Source: Neorhizobium sp. JUb45 (GTDB taxonomy: Bacteria > Pseudomonadota > Alphaproteobacteria > Rhizobiales > Rhizobiaceae). From it: a stretch of DNA of 64,000 bases. This document shows positions 50,737 to 60,191 of this stretch, one piece after another. The notes beneath the pieces are model-generated. The model was given only the letters and a program-made list of their open reading frames with translations. It did not search any database and was not told the origin of the DNA. Positions within the stretch are counted from its first letter, which is position 1. Every line of letters starts with the position of its first letter. Position numbers and translations under genes: made by a program. The DNA is taken from positions 57,742-121,741 of the forward strand of contig NZ_SLYW01000012.1 in assembly GCF_004343585.1 (NCBI RefSeq). The letters run 5' to 3'.

Positions 50737-51567
50737 TCAACCACCCCTCCGGATGGTGATTTTCTGTTTTCTCCACCCTACCCCCGATAACAGAATGGCT
50801 TTGTCGATATTGTAATCGACGATCATCATGTCGTTTTTCATGCGATAATTGACGACGCGGTTCTGTCCCCCGGACACGACGAACAGCACCGGTGCATCTT
50901 GCCCCGAAATCGCTCGAGGGAACTGGATGTAGGTCTTCTGGCCATCCGAATAGACCCGCTTGGGACGCCAGGGGGCACGGCCGGTGAGGGAGTAGGAAAA
51001 GGCAAGGTGTTCGGGTGCGACACCGCCGTTCGGCCCGCTCGTCACCTGAAGTCTGGCATTGATGTCCGACAGTTTGGACGACGCATCCTCCGGATATTCG
51101 AAGCCGATCCGGGCCATATATTGGGTAGGGTGGGATTTCAGCTGGAAATGGTAGGTGCGGCGTGATGTTGTGACCACCATGGAGGTGACAAGACCTGCCT
51201 CCGATGGCTTGACGATCAAATGGATCGCTTGCCCGCTCGCTGCCCCGGATGTCGCCGGTTCCACCTTCCAGCGAACCGTGTCGCCAACCAGGACGTCTCG
51301 CACAATCTCCCCTCCCTGCAGTTCGATATCGCACACCTGCAGAGGCGAGCAGACGACGGAGGGCTGTGTTTCGCCGAACAGGAAGACGACCTTTCCATCC
51401 GGTCCACGTGTCACCAGTCCGGACTGCGCTCGCCACTTCCCGGAGAGACCGGTTGCCTTTGCCTCGTTTCTGTTGAGGCTTTGTGATACTGCCGGACTTG
51501 CCGCACTCAACGAGGCAGCAAGCGCCATCAGGCAGCCAAAGGCTGCATGTCTGTTTATCATCCGCAT
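50737..51567 (-). CDS. trbG: mating-pair formation protein TrbG
   Basis: About 276 residues from ATG 51567. A signal peptide (FGCLMALAASLSAASPAVSQ) precedes a VirB9-like beta domain (GETQPSVVCSPLQVCDIELQGGEIV, VRWKVEPATSG, TYHFQLKSHPTQYMARIGFEYPE). TrbG forms the outer-membrane core with TrbI and TrbH. The long N-terminal frame extension is a shadow of trbF. Confidence 0.95.
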   Translation of the reverse strand: MRMINRHAAFGCLMALAASLSAASPAVSQSLNRNEAKATGLSGKWRAQSGLVTRGPDGKVVFLFGETQPSVVCSPLQVCDIELQGGEIVRDVLVGDTVRWKVEPATSGAASGQAIHLIVKPSEAGLVTSMVVTTSRRTYHFQLKSHPTQYMARIGFEYPEDASSKLSDINARLQVTSGPNGGVAPEHLAFSYSLTGRAPWRPKRVYSDGQKTYIQFPRAISGQDAPVLFVVSGGQNRVVNYRMKNDMMIVDYNIDKAILLSGVGWRKQKITIRRGG

Positions 51568-51583
51568 TGCGGTATCCCTGCCA

Positions 51584-52246
51584 TTAGAGTTGCGCGGTCC
51601 AGTCGAAATCGATGACGTAGAGGCCGATCGGATTGAGCCGGATCGTGGTTTCATCCTGGGGTGAGTTGATCGAGACGGTGGCGATGCCGCGGAAGCGTCT
51701 GGTGGCCAGGTCCCTTCCCCGTCGATCGCGCTCGTACTCCGTCCAGTCGATCTGGTATGTGTGGTTGGAAAGCGCGACGATATTGTTGACTTCGATGGCC
51801 ACCGTCGCATTCACGGCTTTCTCGAACGGCGAGTTACCCCGAAACCAGGCATTGACCTTCTGGGTCGAGGGATCGCCTGTCCGCAAAAGTGCGTAGGCCC
51901 GGTCGACATATTGCTTCTGCACAACGGCATCCGGGGTGACTGACCGGAAGCTTGTGACAAAAGCACCAAGGGACGCCCGCACGACACGTGCGTCCGCATA
52001 CTCGATCTGCTGCGGGAAGCCGGCAGAGACCGTGGTTCCAAGCTTGTCCACCTCGACAATGTAGGGAACGAGCTTCACCTGTGTGCTGAGATAAAGCGCA
52101 TAACCAAAGCCGATTACTGCCATTGTCAGGCTCAATATGGCGACGGTTCGCCAGGCGGCTGCGGCCTTGACGTAGGAACCGTATCGTTCCGACCATTCCT
52201 GCCTTGCGGCGATATAGGGATTGTCGGGTGTGCGTGGCGCTGCCAT
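51584..52246 (-). CDS. trbF: mating-pair formation protein TrbF
   Basis: 220 residues, MAAPRTPDNPYIAARQEWSERYGSYVKAAAAW, then one membrane segment and a VirB8-like periplasmic domain (YAYLLRTGDPSTQKVNAWFRGNSPF, VNNIVALSNHTYQIDWTEYERDRRG). TrbF nucleates the inner-membrane part of the channel. ATG 52246 is preferred over 52255 because of the AGGATGG spacing. Confidence 0.95.
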   Translation of the reverse strand: MAAPRTPDNPYIAARQEWSERYGSYVKAAAAWRTVAILSLTMAVIGFGYALYLSTQVKLVPYIVEVDKLGTTVSAGFPQQIEYADARVVRASLGAFVTSFRSVTPDAVVQKQYVDRAYALLRTGDPSTQKVNAWFRGNSPFEKAVNATVAIEVNNIVALSNHTYQIDWTEYERDRRGRDLATRRFRGIATVSINSPQDETTIRLNPIGLYVIDFDWTAQL

Positions 52247-52267
52247 TCTGCCCATCCTGTCTGCGGG

Positions 52268-53449
52268 TTATGGTTTATCCGATCGTTCGGGTGAGACCGG
52301 TTTTGACGCGGGGTTGCCCCGAGCCTGGTCGAGCTTGGCGTTTGCAAGCCCGAGCAGCGACCCGGCATATGCACCCGGTGCGCCGATCGCCTTTTCCTTG
52401 GCCGCCGAGCCCGTTGCTGCGGCCCCTGACGTAAAGCTCGCGCCCATGCCACGCAGTGCGGCACCGGCAACAGATGATCCACCGGCTCTCGCCGACTGTG
52501 CAGCGGCAAACCCGGCACCGGCGGCGCCGGCGGCCAGAAACGCACCACCCGCAGCAAATGACGCTGCCTGTCCACCATGGCGGATGGTTTCCATTCCGCC
52601 CGTAACGGATGCGCCCTGAACCACGCCCTGCAATATGGTCGGCACATACATCGAGATAATGAAAACGACGACCGATACGCCGGCTATGGCAAGGGTGGTA
52701 ATGAACTGGTCGCTTTCCGCGGTCGGTGCCCGGGCCATGCCCAACAGCACTTCGGATCCGATCCTGGCAATCATCACCAGTGCCATCAGCTTCATGCCGA
52801 CACCAAAGGCATAAACGAGATAGCGGATCGCGAAGTCCTTGGTGAACGACGATCCGCCAAGTCCGAGCATGATCATGCCGGCCAGCAGGCCTACATACAT
52901 TTCGACCATGACGGACACGAAGATGGCCGCGACGAGCGAAAAGCAGACGACCACGATACCCATGGCAAGAACGGCTGCGATCCCGAGAGCATTGTCCTCG
53001 AACACGCCGAACTTCGCCTGCTCCGACATCTGCGATGCGACACGGATGCCGGCATCGAACACTTCCGCCGGCGAGGCCGAACCCCCGCCTGATCCGATCT
53101 GGAAAAGACTGTCGACGACCGCACGCGCAAAACTTGGCCCCTGCGTCAACACGAAGGCAAAAAAGCCGATGAACATGATGCGGCGGACAAGCTCGGCAAA
53201 CCAGCTGTCGAGGGAGGCGGCCTGGGTTGCGAGCCACACGGCGGCAATGCCGACCTCGATACCGGCAAGGATCCAGAACAGCGACCGCGCCGCATCCATG
53301 ATCGTGTTCTCCCAGCCTTGGGCGGCCGCCGAAACCTGGTTCTGCAGCTCCGTCAGGACATCACCCTGCTGGGCCAAGGCCGGGGCGGCCAGCAGGAGCA
53401 GCAGCGGCCCGGCAAACTGTGTGACCTTCCAAATCTTGATCATTGCCAT
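52268..53449 (-). CDS. trbL: mating-pair formation membrane protein TrbL
   Basis: 393 residues with a signal peptide and several membrane segments, corresponding to the VirB6/TrbL family that forms the inner-membrane translocation core. The C-terminal third is Ala/Gly-rich (GGAFLAAGAAGAGFAAAQSARAGG), as is usual. It overlaps trbK by ten bases. Confidence 0.95.
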   Translation of the reverse strand: MAMIKIWKVTQFAGPLLLLLAAPALAQQGDVLTELQNQVSAAAQGWENTIMDAARSLFWILAGIEVGIAAVWLATQAASLDSWFAELVRRIMFIGFFAFVLTQGPSFARAVVDSLFQIGSGGGSASPAEVFDAGIRVASQMSEQAKFGVFEDNALGIAAVLAMGIVVVCFSLVAAIFVSVMVEMYVGLLAGMIMLGLGGSSFTKDFAIRYLVYAFGVGMKLMALVMIARIGSEVLLGMARAPTAESDQFITTLAIAGVSVVVFIISMYVPTILQGVVQGASVTGGMETIRHGGQAASFAAGGAFLAAGAAGAGFAAAQSARAGGSSVAGAALRGMGASFTSGAAATGSAAKEKAIGAPGAYAGSLLGLANAKLDQARGNPASKPVSPERSDKP

Positions 53450-53643
53450 CTCGGCCGCATCTCCTGGCCCTTCGGGATCGGCGGTAAAGTCTTGCCCGTG
53501 CCGAAGAATTTCTTCCTTGCCTTCCGTTGCTCCTCGCTCATGTTCGGGGGATCCGGCGCGTCACGCCGGACCGTCAGGCTGACTGACAATGCCGCGACAG
53601 AGATGGCGCAGGCCAGGATCGAGAGCAAAAGCGTCTTATTCAC
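53440..53643 (-). CDS. trbK: entry exclusion protein TrbK
   Basis: 67 residues, MNKTLLLSILACAISVAALSVSLTV with a lipoprotein-like N-terminus (SILAC), then a short charged tail ending MRPRWQ. TrbK blocks redundant DNA uptake by cells that already hold the plasmid. Its place between trbJ and trbL and its length fit. The C-terminal KKFFGTGKTLPPIPKGQEMRPRW resembles that of TrbJ (KFFNAEVRDIPEGQKMEPRW). Confidence 0.85.
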   Translation of the reverse strand: MNKTLLLSILACAISVAALSVSLTVRRDAPDPPNMSEEQRKARKKFFGTGKTLPPIPKGQEMRPRWQ

Positions 53644-54449
53644 CAGCGTGGCTCCATCTTCTGGCCTTCCGGAATGTCCCGGACTTCGGCATTGAAGAAT
53701 TTTTCACGCCGAGCCTGAGCCAGATCCTTGTCGGTCTGTTCGCTCTGCAGCCACGTGCCCATCAGTGTCATCTGCTGGGACACCAGGCCGCGCAGTTTCT
53801 GCATCTGGCCGACCTGTTGCGTGGCGATCTGGTGTCCGACCTGCAACGCCTTCATCTGGCCATCGGCGGTCTGCGACATTGATCGCAGCTCACTCATCGT
53901 CTCTTCTTCGCTGTCAAACTGATCAGCTGTCAGACTTGCCGCCTTGAGCGTTCCGGCGATGGTGTCGCGATTGGTTTCCGACCATGTCTGATAGGTCGTC
54001 GAAAAACTTTCGGCATTCGGCAGACTGGTCTTGAGATCGGCGAAACTCTTGAAGCGCTGCTTCAAAAGATCGTCGGCATTGCCCATCGAAAATGCGATGC
54101 CCTGCCCCTCGGCGACGATATCGCGCAACTGGCCAAGATCACCTTCGATCTGCCCCCATATGTGTTTGGGAAGCTGCGCCGTGTTCTGCAGCATGTTCTT
54201 GTAGATGTTGAGCTGGTTCTGGATTTGCTCGGCAAGCTGGGTGATCTGGGTAATCTGGTTGGTGATCTGCTCGCCGGATTGACCGACCAGCGAGATCAGC
54301 TCGCCATTGTTGAGAAGTTGCGTCCATTCCGTCGCGCCGCCGGCCGCAGCTCCAGCGAATGACGCGGTGGGCGAGGTTGCGAGCATCAGCGAGATGGAGA
54401 CAGCGAAAAGCGAACGTCCTGCCGATCGGCCTTGAGTTTGGTCATGCAT
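53640..54449 (-). CDS. trbJ: mating-pair formation protein TrbJ
   Basis: 269 residues with a signal peptide (LFAVSISLMLATSPTASFAG) and a long helical body rich in Gln and Leu (QITNQITQITQLAEQIQNQLNIYKNMLQNT), as in VirB5/TrbJ pilus-associated proteins. It overlaps trbK by four bases and trbE by eight. Confidence 0.95.
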   Translation of the reverse strand: MHDQTQGRSAGRSLFAVSISLMLATSPTASFAGAAAGGATEWTQLLNNGELISLVGQSGEQITNQITQITQLAEQIQNQLNIYKNMLQNTAQLPKHIWGQIEGDLGQLRDIVAEGQGIAFSMGNADDLLKQRFKSFADLKTSLPNAESFSTTYQTWSETNRDTIAGTLKAASLTADQFDSEEETMSELRSMSQTADGQMKALQVGHQIATQQVGQMQKLRGLVSQQMTLMGTWLQSEQTDKDLAQARREKFFNAEVRDIPEGQKMEPRW

Positions 54450-56883
54450 GGTCGTTTATCCCTCTTTCCAGAAGCCATTGTTGCGGCCAGGACTGTCCAT
54501 GATCGGCGTGCAGCGCCCGGATGCGGGCCAGGTCGGCCTTGCCGGTAGCGCCGACGAAGGAAAGCGTGACGGGGCCGAGTGACATGTCGAACAGCCGGCG
54601 CCCGTCAGGCGATGTGACGTAATATTCGCGCTTCGGAATGGCATTCGCGACGATCTCGATCTGACGTTCGTTGAAACCAATCCGCTCATAAAATTCGCGG
54701 GTGCCGGGTTCGCGGGCAGCACCATTCGGGAGGCAGATTTTTGTCGGGCAGGATTCCTTCAGTACGTCGATGATACCGGAGCGCTCAGCATCCGAAATCG
54801 ATTGCGTCGCCAGCACAACCGCGCAATTGGCCTTGCGCAGCACCTTCAGCCATTCCCTGATCTTGGCGCGAAACACGGGGTGACCGAGCATGAGCCACGC
54901 CTCGTCAAGGATGATGAGGCTCGGCCGGCCATCGAGGCGCTTCTCGATCCGATGGAAAAGATAGGTCAGCACGGGCACGAGATTGCGTTCGCCCATATTC
55001 ATCAACTGCTCGACCTCGAAACATTGGAAGCGGCCAAGCGTCAGACCATCTTCCTCGGCGTCGAGCAGCAGGCCCATAGGCCCGTCGACGGTATAGTGAT
55101 GCAGTGCGTCCTTGAGCTCGCGCATCTGAACGCCGCTGACGAAATCCGAAAGCGAACGACCGCTGGCCGATGCCATGAGAGCAATCTGGCGCGAGATCGC
55201 ATTGCGATGGTCGGGTGTGACCGTGACACCCTGCGCGGCCACAAGTGTTTCGATCCATTCACAGGTCCATGCCTTGTCCACGTCTTTCGACAGGTCCTGA
55301 AGGGGGCAAAAGGCGAGATCGCCCTTCAGCCCTTCTCCACCTCCGATTTCATAATGATCGCCTCCGACTGCCAGTGTCAGGGGGAGCATGGAATTGCCCT
55401 TGTCGAAAACGAAGGCCTGGGCATTCTCGTAGCGGCAAAACTGGGCAGCGATCAGCCCGAGCAAGGTGGATTTTCCGGAGCCGGATGGGCCGAATATCAG
55501 CGTGTGTCCGACATCTTCGACATGCAGGTTGAAACGGAAAGGCGTCGAGCCGGAGGCCACCTGCATGAGAGGCGGTGCCTCGGCTGGATAAAAAGGGCAA
55601 GGAGCCAAGGGATTTCCCGACCAGACCGAATTGAGAGGTATGAGGTCCGCGAGATTGCGCGTGTTGATCAACGGTTCCCTGATATTGCTGTACCAGTTTC
55701 CCGCAAGGCTGCCGAGGAAGGCGTCGGTCGCATTCAGCGTCTCGATCCGCGCGCCAAACCCTTCCGACTGCACAAGGCGGCGAACGGCTTCTGCCTTGTC
55801 CTGCAGGGCTTCGCGATTCTCATCGAACAGGACGATAACCGGGGTGTAATAGCCGTAGGCCACGAGTTGTGACGATGCCTGCGCTATGGCATCCTCGGTC
55901 TCAGCCACCATGGACATGGCGTCCTGGTCGATGGACCGGGACTGTGTCTGGAACAACTGATCGAAGAATGGCCGCACCTTCTGCTGCCATTTCCTGCGCG
56001 TGCGTTCCAGCCGTTGTTTGGCCTCTTCCGCATCGAGAAAAATGAAGCGGGATGACCATCGGTAGGTCAAAGGCATGCGGTCAAGGCTGTTGAGGATGCC
56101 CGGCCAGCTTTCTGTAGGTAATCCGTCGATGGCGACAATGCCGAGGTATCGGTTTTCGACGCGCGGTGTCAGTCCGTGTTCGAGTTCCGCCGTGGCCAGC
56201 CAGTCCAGGTAAAACGGAATATCGGGAAGTCGCACAGGGTGGCTTTCGCCGGTGATCGCGAAGCGGATGAACTGGAAAAGCTCGTCGTATCGTGCAGTCC
56301 TGAAGCCGCCGCGCTCCGGTACCTCGCGGGTGAGCATGCGCTGGATCGAGATCGTATTTCCCAGATATTGCTCGATCTCGCGGATCGAGCGGCGAAACGT
56401 CTCCAATGCACCATCAGCATAGCTCACCGATCGGCTTTCCGCGTCGGAATAGATGTAGCGGGCCAGGCCGGAGCGCCGTCGCTCTACTGGACGGTGCGTC
56501 AGGATCAGCGCATGCCGGCTTTCGAAATGGCCGCTTTCGCGTTCAAAGTGCCGACGGCGCTCGTCATCGATCATTCGCGTGACGGGATCGGGGAAATGGC
56601 TTCTATCGGCGGGCGGATAATCGACTGTCGGAAAACGCAAGGTCTCTACCTGGATCATCCAGCCCGATCCGAGACGCGACATGATCGCGTTAATCTGGCG
56701 CGAAAGCTCATTGCGCTCAAGATCGGTGGCACTCTCCAGGTCAGGACCTGCAAAATACCAGCCGGCCATCAGGCTCCCGTCCTTGAGCAGAATGATGCCG
56801 TTGTCGACAAGTCCGGCATAAGGGACCAAGTCGGCAAAGGATGGGCCCGTCGAACGCAATGAGCGCAGCGCAACCATCATCAC
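54442..56883 (-). CDS. trbE: conjugal transfer ATPase TrbE
   Basis: 813 residues, the VirB4/TrbE ATPase. Walker A IFGPSGSGKSTLLG near residue 465 and Walker B LIILDEAWLMLGHPVF near 650 are intact, followed by VLATQSISDAERSGI. The N-terminal half carries the CagE/TrbE domain. It energises pilus assembly and substrate transfer at the inner membrane. Length is typical (about 815). Confidence 0.95.
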   Translation of the reverse strand: MMMVALRSLRSTGPSFADLVPYAGLVDNGIILLKDGSLMAGWYFAGPDLESATDLERNELSRQINAIMSRLGSGWMIQVETLRFPTVDYPPADRSHFPDPVTRMIDDERRRHFERESGHFESRHALILTHRPVERRRSGLARYIYSDAESRSVSYADGALETFRRSIREIEQYLGNTISIQRMLTREVPERGGFRTARYDELFQFIRFAITGESHPVRLPDIPFYLDWLATAELEHGLTPRVENRYLGIVAIDGLPTESWPGILNSLDRMPLTYRWSSRFIFLDAEEAKQRLERTRRKWQQKVRPFFDQLFQTQSRSIDQDAMSMVAETEDAIAQASSQLVAYGYYTPVIVLFDENREALQDKAEAVRRLVQSEGFGARIETLNATDAFLGSLAGNWYSNIREPLINTRNLADLIPLNSVWSGNPLAPCPFYPAEAPPLMQVASGSTPFRFNLHVEDVGHTLIFGPSGSGKSTLLGLIAAQFCRYENAQAFVFDKGNSMLPLTLAVGGDHYEIGGGEGLKGDLAFCPLQDLSKDVDKAWTCEWIETLVAAQGVTVTPDHRNAISRQIALMASASGRSLSDFVSGVQMRELKDALHHYTVDGPMGLLLDAEEDGLTLGRFQCFEVEQLMNMGERNLVPVLTYLFHRIEKRLDGRPSLIILDEAWLMLGHPVFRAKIREWLKVLRKANCAVVLATQSISDAERSGIIDVLKESCPTKICLPNGAAREPGTREFYERIGFNERQIEIVANAIPKREYYVTSPDGRRLFDMSLGPVTLSFVGATGKADLARIRALHADHGQSWPQQWLLERGINDHA

Positions 56884-56887
56884 CTCC

Positions 56888-57187
56888 TCAGGACCGTCGC
56901 AATGGCGACGATGTCGGACGGTAGTGGGATCGATAGCGCAGGTGGCGCATGTAGATTTGACGCATCATCGGATCGGATTTCGCCATCATCCGTAGAGCGC
57001 CGAGGAGTACGATCCAGATCGCGGCACCGATGATCGCCGAATAGATGGTGAGCACGACGAAGATCAGAATGACCGCCGCAAGTCCGGTCAGCAATACAAG
57101 CTCCCGATCGGCACCCATCAAGAGGTTCGGGCGCGAAAGAGCACGGTGAATCCGGTTGCGATGAAGGGCGCTGCCGACGTCAGACAT
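56888..57187 (-). CDS. trbD: conjugal transfer protein TrbD
   Basis: 99 residues, with two close hydrophobic segments (LVLLTGLAAVILIFVVLTI and IGAAIWIVLLGALRMMA), the VirB3/TrbD layout. It overlaps trbC by eight bases and ends four bases before trbE. Confidence 0.95.
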   Translation of the reverse strand: MSDVGSALHRNRIHRALSRPNLLMGADRELVLLTGLAAVILIFVVLTIYSAIIGAAIWIVLLGALRMMAKSDPMMRQIYMRHLRYRSHYRPTSSPLRRS

Positions 57188-57572
57188 CGATACCCTCCCC
57201 TATCGAGATTATCGATGCCCTGGAGATTGTCGCGTGGTCGGCTGGCGTCTCGATGCCGATCGAGGCACCTGTCGAACCAAACAGACCGACGATCGTGGTT
57301 GCCCCCAGCAGGATTCCTGCGACGAGCACGACATAAACGAGCCTTCTCGCAAAATCATTGAGCTCGCCGCCAAATATCAACATGCCGCCGGCGATGGCGA
57401 CTGCGGCAAGAGCGATATAGCCGGCCACTGGCCCGGTAATCGATTCCTGGATCTGCTCGAGAGGGCCTTCCCAAGGCAGGCTGCCGCCTGAGCCGGCAAA
57501 GGCAGGCGCTGCGATAGACGCTGCTATCGCTGCGATCCATATTCCGAGTTGGCGCGAATGATTATGCAGCAT
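57180..57572 (-). CDS. trbC: conjugative pilin TrbC
   Basis: 130 residues. A signal peptide ending AFAG and two hydrophobic segments (GYIALAAVAIAGGMLIFG and LVYVVLVAGILLGATTIVGLFG) fit the VirB2/TrbC pilin. TraF is expected to process and cyclise it. It overlaps trbB by 11 bases. Confidence 0.95.
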   Translation of the reverse strand: MLHNHSRQLGIWIAAIAASIAAPAFAGSGGSLPWEGPLEQIQESITGPVAGYIALAAVAIAGGMLIFGGELNDFARRLVYVVLVAGILLGATTIVGLFGSTGASIGIETPADHATISRASIISIGEGIDV

Positions 57573-58527
57573 GGCTGTCTTCCTCGATCTGCGGATAGTG
57601 TTTCGTCTGGTATCGCGACCCGTCGAACCCCTCGATATGCAGGACTTCCCGTACTCGCCGGCCTTTCCCGGCGCGTTCAATCGCAATGACCAGGTCGACA
57701 GCGTCTCCGATCACGGCCTGCATAGATTGCTGGCTTGCCTCTGCGGTGAGTTGCTCCAATCGCCTGAGAGCCGATATCGCCGTATTGGAATGAATAGTCG
57801 TCACGCCGCCCGGATGGCCGGTATTCCAGGCCTTGAGAAGCGTCAGTGCCGCGCCGTCACGAACTTCGCCGACGATGATACGATCCGGACGTAGCCGCAT
57901 CGTGCTTTTGAGAAGGCGAGCCATATCGATGCTGTCGCTCGTGTGAAGACTGACGGCATTTTGCGCGGCGCATTGGAGCTCGGCGGTGTCTTCGAGGACC
58001 ACCATGCGGTCATCAGGCGAAGACGACACGATCTCGGCAATAACTGCGTTCGCAAGCGTGGTTTTTCCTGAGCCCGTGCCGCCGGAGATGACGATGTTGA
58101 ACCGGCTGTCAATGGCGCCGCGAATGATGGATGCCTGCGCTGCGGTCATCGCCTGGGTGGCGACGTAATCGCTCAGCGGCACGATACGTGACGCTCGCCG
58201 CCGGATCGTGAACGAGGGAGCGTTGACGATCGGTGGAAGGAGCCCCTCGAACCGGTGCCCACCTATCGGCAATTCGCCGGAGACGATCGGTCGGTCTCTG
58301 TCTGCCTCTGACTGTAATGCATGGGCGACGGAGCCTATGACCAGTTCGGCCGATGACGCCGGCATCTCGCCTGCTGGCGCCACCCCATGCTCGAGGCTTT
58401 CGATGAAAAGCTTGCCGTCGGGATTGAGCATGATTTCGACAACAGTCGGATCATCTAGTGCGGTACAAAGGCGTTCGCCGAGAGCGTCCTGAAGTTTGCG
58501 GACCAGGCGAGAGTGGGATTGGAGCAT
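57562..58527 (-). CDS. trbB: conjugal transfer ATPase TrbB
   Basis: 321 residues from ATG 58527, a VirB11/TrbB hexameric ATPase. Walker A VISGGTGSGKTTLANAV near residue 147, Asp box VVLEDTAELQC, Walker B-like LRPDRIIVGEVRDGAALTLLKAWNTGHPGG and the His box are present. It regulates channel assembly. It is the first gene of the operon; the usual upstream traI is absent. Confidence 0.95.
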   Translation of the reverse strand: MLQSHSRLVRKLQDALGERLCTALDDPTVVEIMLNPDGKLFIESLEHGVAPAGEMPASSAELVIGSVAHALQSEADRDRPIVSGELPIGGHRFEGLLPPIVNAPSFTIRRRASRIVPLSDYVATQAMTAAQASIIRGAIDSRFNIVISGGTGSGKTTLANAVIAEIVSSSPDDRMVVLEDTAELQCAAQNAVSLHTSDSIDMARLLKSTMRLRPDRIIVGEVRDGAALTLLKAWNTGHPGGVTTIHSNTAISALRRLEQLTAEASQQSMQAVIGDAVDLVIAIERAGKGRRVREVLHIEGFDGSRYQTKHYPQIEEDSHAA

Positions 58528-58979
58528 GAGGCGCTGTCTCCTCGTTTTGAAGTGCCCCAAGACAGACTGTCTCGCCGCGAGCTTGTCGAGATGCAAAGTT
58601 GCATCTCGAAACTCGTGCCAAAATTCGGCAGCTTCTCTGGATCGTCGGCGACAGTTCTCCTGTGTTGCCGGGATGGCGAGGCGAATCACTCAGACTGGAA
58701 GGCGGTGCTGATGAGGGTGATTTGCCGAGATGTCTCGATGGTGAAACAGTTCGTTAGGTTTTCGACTCTTTTTTTCAGTCGAGCAAACTAGACGAAAATG
58801 GCGCTGTATCGCGCTGGATGTGGGCATTTGGTGTTGAATTCACGGTCAGGCATTGGTCCAGTTAACCTTTCGTTAACCTTAAATGCCTTGCTTGCCGGTC
58901 AGAATCGGTTCTAACTGCAAGCATCGGAGCAAAGCTAAAAAAATGCTCCAGAGCGACAATATGGATGATTAGGTCGGAA
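58528..58979. other. trb-rep intergenic region, without traI
   Basis: About 450 bases between the divergent trbB and repA starts. In Ti-type plasmids traI precedes trbB here; no such frame exists. It contains the tra-box-like site and an A/T-rich part near 58858-58880 with GTTAACC repeated twice. No clear parS palindrome was found. Confidence 0.6.
58587..58608. promoter_or_regulatory. tra-box-like palindrome upstream of trbB
   Basis: CGAGATGCAA-AG-TTGCATCTCG is a perfect 10-bp inverted repeat around two bases and contains TGCA-N4-TGCA, as at 23157-23168. It lies 60-80 bases upstream of the trbB start, where TraR normally activates traI-trb. Confidence 0.6.
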
Positions 58980-60191
58980 ATGGGAAAAACTGCGACAAAC
59001 CCTCCGGTGAATGATGAGGACCTGCTCGGCCTGATCACTCGGCATTCGCGTTCGCTTGCTTCTCAGCTCCAGTCTCACCACGATAGTGTATTCGCGCCGA
59101 TTGCCGAAAAATCAATACGCTATTTCCAGCCGGCAGAGGCGTCGAAACTTGTCGGCGTGAAAGAGGTTCATCTGCGAAACATCGCCAATGACCTTTCCGA
59201 CGAGCTTGATGTGAACACCGGGCCGGCCGGCCGTCGCACCTATTCAGTGCTCGATATGCACAAGATTCGCAATCATCTCGACAAGACAGGACGGGGGAAC
59301 CGCCGATACCTGCCGCACCGGCGGGAGGGTGAGCAGCTCCAGGTCATCTCGGTGATGAACTTCAAAGGCGGATCGGGCAAGACGACCTCGGCAGCGCACC
59401 TGTCACAGCATCTGGCCTTACGCGGTTATCGCGTTCTCGCGATCGATCTCGACCCTCAGGCAAGCCTTTCAAGTCTTTTTGGTGTCCAGCCTGAAACCGA
59501 TGTCGGCGCCGACGAAACGCTTTATGGAGCAATCAAGTATGACGGTGCCCGGGCGATGGGCGAGATCATTACGGCGACCTATATCCCGGATCTTCACCTG
59601 ATCCCGGGCAATCTTGAATTGATGGAGTTTGAGCACGAAACGCCGCGCGCCTTGATGAAACGCAAGGCCGGCGACACGATGTTTTTCAATCGCATCAGTG
59701 AGACCTTGGAGCAGGTTGCACATGCGTATGACGTCGTCGTAATAGATTGCCCGCCGCAGCTCGGTTACCTGACGATGGCCGCATTGACGGCAGCGACATC
59801 CGTTCTTGTCACAGTTCATCCCCAGATGCTCGACGTCATGTCGATGAATCAGTTTCTTGCCATGACGTCCGATCTGCTGGGTGAGATCGCTGAAGCAGGT
59901 GGGCGTTTCGATTACAACTGGATGCGATACCTTATCACACGCTATGAGCCTGGTGATGGGCCGCAAAACCAGATGGTCGGATACCTCCGTTCGATCTTTG
60001 GTGAGAACGTTTTGAATTACCCGATGCTGAAAACGACAGCAGTCTCCGATGCGGGATTGACCAACCAGACACTGTATGAAGTTGAGCGAAGCCAGTTCAC
60101 CAGATCGACGTACGATCGAGCTCTCGAGTCTATGAACAACGTCAATGACGAGATTGAAAGCCTGATCAAGAAAGCTTGGGGCAGAACATGA
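58980..60191 (+). CDS. repA: plasmid partition ATPase RepA
   Basis: 403 residues from ATG 58980 (an ATG at 58965 is an alternative). The N-terminal part has a helix-turn-helix (FQPAEASKLVGVKEVHLRNIANDL) for autoregulation, followed by the ParA deviant Walker A MNFKGGSGKTTSAAHL near residue 127 and VVIDCPPQLGYLT. RepA drives plasmid segregation and represses the operon with RepB. Its stop overlaps the repB start (ATGA). Confidence 0.95.
   Translation: MGKTATNPPVNDEDLLGLITRHSRSLASQLQSHHDSVFAPIAEKSIRYFQPAEASKLVGVKEVHLRNIANDLSDELDVNTGPAGRRTYSVLDMHKIRNHLDKTGRGNRRYLPHRREGEQLQVISVMNFKGGSGKTTSAAHLSQHLALRGYRVLAIDLDPQASLSSLFGVQPETDVGADETLYGAIKYDGARAMGEIITATYIPDLHLIPGNLELMEFEHETPRALMKRKAGDTMFFNRISETLEQVAHAYDVVVIDCPPQLGYLTMAALTAATSVLVTVHPQMLDVMSMNQFLAMTSDLLGEIAEAGGRFDYNWMRYLITRYEPGDGPQNQMVGYLRSIFGENVLNYPMLKTTAVSDAGLTNQTLYEVERSQFTRSTYDRALESMNNVNDEIESLIKKAWGRT

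Noticed and set aside
58858..58880. GTTAACC repeated twice before repA as a possible parS
   Set aside because: It is a direct rather than inverted repeat and lacks the central GC of the repABC parS consensus (GTTNNNNGCNNNNAAC).
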